The translations under genes and the position numbers were made by a program. Under the pieces are notes generated by a model. It saw only the letters and a list, made by a program, of their open reading frames with translations, was not told the DNA's origin and ran no database searches. Of a DNA stretch of 36,433 nt, positions 33,411-36,433 are shown one piece after another. The DNA is from Bacteroidota bacterium. GTDB lineage: Bacteria > Bacteroidota > Bacteroidia > CAIKAF01. The DNA lies in assembly GCA_016866335.1 (NCBI GenBank), contig VGMT01000022.1, positions 1 to 36,433 of the forward strand, read 5' to 3'. How positions within the stretch are numbered: the stretch's first letter is position 1; every line of letters begins with the position of its first letter.

Positions 33411-36080
33411 ATGAAAAACCTATTCTTTTCCCTGCTTTGCTCAGCTGTGTTGCTTCCCCTTGGGTTGCTTCGGGCTCAAACCGATCCAGTTCCTCAAACT
33501 TTACCGTATTCCGAAGATTTCAATTCGATGGTAGCGCCCACGTATCCCGTTGGCTGGATAGGTTGGGCACAAGCAGTTCAAACCGGTTCTTTTCAAACAG
33601 CTCCACCCACCGGCGATAAAATTCTTGCCTCAGGCACAGCGGCTAGCACAGGGAACAACGTCTATGATTTTTCACAAAAAATGGGCATTTTGAACAGTGC
33701 AACCACAAACCATGGTATAGCTACAGCTTTGGTTACTTCGGGATTGGCCAACATCACCATCAGTTACGATGCAATGACCATTCGAGATGCCAACGCAAGA
33801 ACCAACGTATTCGCCCTTCAGTACCGGGTCGGAAATAGTGGGAATTTTACCGACGTCCCAGGTAGCCAATACCACAACAATCTAACCCCTCAAACCACCG
33901 GAACGGCAGGTGTGAACATCCAAAACAGAACCCTGATCCTGCCCCCTGTATGCAACAACCAGGCCTTTATTCAACTCCGCTTTATTTCCAAAGATTCGGC
34001 CGGAACGGGGGCCAGACCTTCCTTTGCTATCGATAATTTCCAAGCTTCGGGCAACGTCAATGTGGGTGAACCTGTCGGAATTTCTTTGTCGATTGATACC
34101 GCGTTTGAAAGTTCTCAAACTCAAGTAACCATTACAGCAACCACAGCCAATCCCCTGGCCAGCCAAGAAACCCTTATTCTAAGTTTATCAGGGATTGGAG
34201 TTACCGCAGCCGATGCCATTTGGACTCCCAGCATTACCATTGCAGGTGGTCAATCCACCGGATCAACCATCTTGACCATTAACGACGATGATTTGAACGA
34301 GGAAACCGAAGCGATGGTAGTTGGCATTGCAGGTCTGTCATCGGGTTTGGCTTTAGGTACTCCCAGTTCAGATACCATAATGGTGATTGACAACGATTTT
34401 CAAATCTCCCTCAATGCATTGAATCAGCCCTTTGGCATTGAAACTTTTGACTCATTAAGCAACGCAGGGAATGCCAACAACCGCTTTCCACGTGGTATTT
34501 ATGTTCGTGAAATGGGCAGCGCTGCCGACCAATTGTATGGAGCCCAAAACGGAAGTTCTTTGACCGGAAATGCCTACAGCCTTGGTACTACGGGTAGTTT
34601 AGAACGGAGCTTTGGTGGATTAACCACCGGCAGCGTTTCGACCATTTATGTAGGTGCCCGTTTTCAGAACAATACAGGGCAACCGTTCAATGCACTTAAA
34701 GTTAGCTATACGGGTGAGCAGTGGCGTTGCGGTGGCAACGGCTTGGGCGACACCCTTTTCTTTCAGGTTAGTACCAACGCCGATTCCTTGCACACAGGAA
34801 CATGGACCACATTCCCTGCTTTGAACTTTGTTTCTACCTACATCGATACGGTGGCCGTAGTATTGGACGGCAACCTGCCTCCCAACTTCACACTCAAATC
34901 TGATACGGCAGCCAACCTAGGCATTATTCAGCCCGGCCAAACGGTTTGGATTCGCTGGCGCGACATAAACGTAGCGGGAAGCGACGATGCCTTGGGTATT
35001 GACGACATGTCGGTCGAACCTCTGGTTGTGGGTTGTTTGCCCGCCACCGCTACCGACTTGGTTTTGGTTCCAAACTCTGGAACGGGTAGTATTTCTTCTT
35101 TAACCTCTGGTTCCATTACTACCTCGGCCGACGGAGTTCAGATAATGCAATTCCATCTTCGGGATGGTGGAGCATCGGGCGATTTTGACAACCTTCCAAC
35201 CCAATTGTTGAAAATGGGCTTATCAAAAGGAAACGGCCACACAGCAGGCAATTTCAATCAGGTTTTTAGCGCCGCAGCATTGTTCTCTGGCAATACAAAA
35301 CTTGCTGATGCTGTTGTTTCTACCGATTCTTTGGTTTTTGATCTGCTGAATGCCTCGGCTGCCGACAACGATTCCTTGGAATTAGCCCTACGGGTTTCCC
35401 TACATAGCAACGGGCAGATTGTTGACCAATCTCAAATTCACATTTCCTTTAACACCAACAACATGGTTTTGGGTAATTTGTGTTCTTCATCTCAATGGAC
35501 AGGCGGCAGCGCTGGAAGTTCGGATGCCAACTCCAATTTAATTGATGTGGTAGCAACCCAGCTGGTTTTTTCCAACATTGGTCTACCCCTTGCTACCAAT
35601 ACCAATTTCACGGCTACGGTTTGCGCCAAAGACATGCATGGAAATGCCGACCTTGATTCTCGCGATGTAACATTTAGCAAATTCCAAGGAACAGGCACCT
35701 TGAGCAGCCAAAGCGGTTTGGGGCCCATTGCCTCGGTTAGCGCCTGCGTAAGCCGCAACGACCTACGCTACGATGTTGCTGAAACCATGGTGCTTCGGGC
35801 CAGCGATAATCAGGGCTTGACCGTTGATACCAGTTTGGTTTTTCCTAATTCAACTATTTTAAATCAAGAGGGTAAACCCATTGGCCTGTACCCTAATCCT
35901 GTGCTAAAAGGAACCTCGGCACAGCTATTGAAGTCAATAGGAAATTGGACCCTGCTTGACCTAACTGGCCGTGTTTTGATGCGGGGCTCGGGCGTTCAAA
36001 TTGAAACCAGCGCCTTGCATCCTGGCTTGTACCTTCTTGTAAATACCCAGGGTCAAAGCCTTCGACTTTCGGTGCATTGA
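33411..36080 (+). CDS. Secreted Calx-beta-like protein with T9SS sorting domain
   Basis: An 889-aa exported protein with no enzyme motif that I recognise. The signal peptide is about residues 1-22 (MKNLFFSLLCSAVLLPLGLLRA). The N-terminal module LPYSEDFNSMVAPTYPVGW is typical of Bacteroidota cargo preceding lamin-tail or choice-of-anchor domains. A Calx-beta-like domain follows (VGISLSIDTAFESSQTQVTITATT ... LILSLSGIGVTAADAIWTPSITIAGGQSTGSTILTINDDDLNEETE), with a calcium-binding-like acidic DDD. A second beta-sandwich starts at FGIETFDSLSN. The end is a T9SS type A domain (GLYPNPVLKGTSAQ ... LHPGLYLLVNTQGQS). A strong terminator follows. It could be an adhesin or a matrix protein. Confidence 0.85.
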   Translation: MKNLFFSLLCSAVLLPLGLLRAQTDPVPQTLPYSEDFNSMVAPTYPVGWIGWAQAVQTGSFQTAPPTGDKILASGTAASTGNNVYDFSQKMGILNSATTNHGIATALVTSGLANITISYDAMTIRDANARTNVFALQYRVGNSGNFTDVPGSQYHNNLTPQTTGTAGVNIQNRTLILPPVCNNQAFIQLRFISKDSAGTGARPSFAIDNFQASGNVNVGEPVGISLSIDTAFESSQTQVTITATTANPLASQETLILSLSGIGVTAADAIWTPSITIAGGQSTGSTILTINDDDLNEETEAMVVGIAGLSSGLALGTPSSDTIMVIDNDFQISLNALNQPFGIETFDSLSNAGNANNRFPRGIYVREMGSAADQLYGAQNGSSLTGNAYSLGTTGSLERSFGGLTTGSVSTIYVGARFQNNTGQPFNALKVSYTGEQWRCGGNGLGDTLFFQVSTNADSLHTGTWTTFPALNFVSTYIDTVAVVLDGNLPPNFTLKSDTAANLGIIQPGQTVWIRWRDINVAGSDDALGIDDMSVEPLVVGCLPATATDLVLVPNSGTGSISSLTSGSITTSADGVQIMQFHLRDGGASGDFDNLPTQLLKMGLSKGNGHTAGNFNQVFSAAALFSGNTKLADAVVSTDSLVFDLLNASAADNDSLELALRVSLHSNGQIVDQSQIHISFNTNNMVLGNLCSSSQWTGGSAGSSDANSNLIDVVATQLVFSNIGLPLATNTNFTATVCAKDMHGNADLDSRDVTFSKFQGTGTLSSQSGLGPIASVSACVSRNDLRYDVAETMVLRASDNQGLTVDTSLVFPNSTILNQEGKPIGLYPNPVLKGTSAQLLKSIGNWTLLDLTGRVLMRGSGVQIETSALHPGLYLLVNTQGQSLRLSVH

Positions 36081-36096
36081 TTGTTAATCTTAATAT

Positions 36097-36133
36097 AAAC
36101 GGCGGAGAAGGGTTCTTTTCCGCCGTTTTTTTT
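36097..36133 (+). terminator. Intrinsic terminator
   Basis: Stem AAACGGCGGA (36097-36106) / TCCGCCGTTT (36119-36128), 12-nt loop, followed by an eight-base T-run (36126-36133). It starts 16 bp after the T9SS cargo stop. Confidence 0.93.
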
Positions 36134-36433
36134 GCCTTTCCCTCTGCAATAATATATGCCTTTTGATTTTTGTTTACACTTAGTTTCAAAATGGGAGTAG
36201 TTTGTGGGCAGTCCATTCAAAATTGACATTTAATATAAAAGTTTTAATTCAAAAATTCTTAATTCAAAAATTCTGAATTCGAAAACTCGTTTTTTATATA
36301 ATTTTTCACTAGTGTCCGATAAAAATACAAATCTATCATTTTTCAGTCTGAAAGCCTTGATTTTACTGCTGTGAAAGGCTTGATTTCAAAAGTAAGCCCC
36401 CCTATTTATGAACTGTTAAATTTCAGTTGAAGT
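36134..36433. other. AT-rich right edge, possible insertion-sequence end
   Basis: No gene seen. 36245-36289 holds about three 15-bp units of TAATTCAAAAATTCT. CACTAGTGTCCGATAAAAA (36307-36325) resembles, from memory, terminal inverted repeats of Bacteroidota IS4-type elements; if so, the element extends beyond the window. No second copy lies in the window to prove it. Confidence 0.3.

Overview
The window looks like chromosomal DNA of a Bacteroidota bacterium (Flavobacteriales/Cytophagales type). Three lines of sequence support this. Several genes have the Bacteroidota promoter form TTG-N19/20-TAnnTTTG, cleanest in front of purL. At least three secreted proteins end in a type IX secretion (T9SS) C-terminal sorting domain. 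ParE, the zinc-less DksA-like protein, the large IleS and the LspA with an insertion are all of the Bacteroidota kind. I cannot name a genus.

Layout. 1-0.35 kb: tandem array of 87-bp repeats. 0.56-4.9 kb: arginine locus, with arginine decarboxylase divergent from an arginase-argS operon. 4.9-7.8 kb: a secreted metzincin protease and a probable outer-membrane barrel protein. 8.1-9.0 kb: CPBP membrane protease. 9.2-10.16 kb: two head-to-head 87-bp repeat arrays. 10.2-14.0 kb: priA-amino acid permease operon. 14.8-21.1 kb: parE divergent from an ileS-dksA-like-lspA operon. 21.1-22.7 kb: a GxxExxY protein gene bracketed by inverted copies of the array core, then a FemAB/GNAT-like gene. 23.0-25.3 kb: short-type purL. 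25.5-26.15 kb: hairpins, a tetranucleotide microsatellite and another 87/88-bp array. 26.2-29.9 kb: giant PKD-repeat T9SS cargo. 30.2-32.4 kb: recQ. 32.7-36.1 kb: a small secreted unknown and a Calx-beta-like T9SS cargo. 36.1-36.4 kb: terminator and a possible insertion-sequence end.

The genes are mostly housekeeping: translation (argS, ileS), replication and repair (priA, parE, recQ), lipoprotein maturation (lspA), purine and polyamine synthesis, plus secreted proteins. The unusual content lies between the genes. One family is a 143-bp, single-copy, strongly folded element (five copies, compensatory base changes in its stems), three times placed directly after a stop codon on the same strand. 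The other is built on the 19-bp core ATTCGTGCATTCGTGGCTA; it forms 87-bp tandem arrays with two unrelated bodies, head-to-head pairs, and the inverted ends of a 432-bp cassette that carries only the GxxExxY (PD-(D/E)XK-like) gene. These are the best candidates for undescribed biology here.
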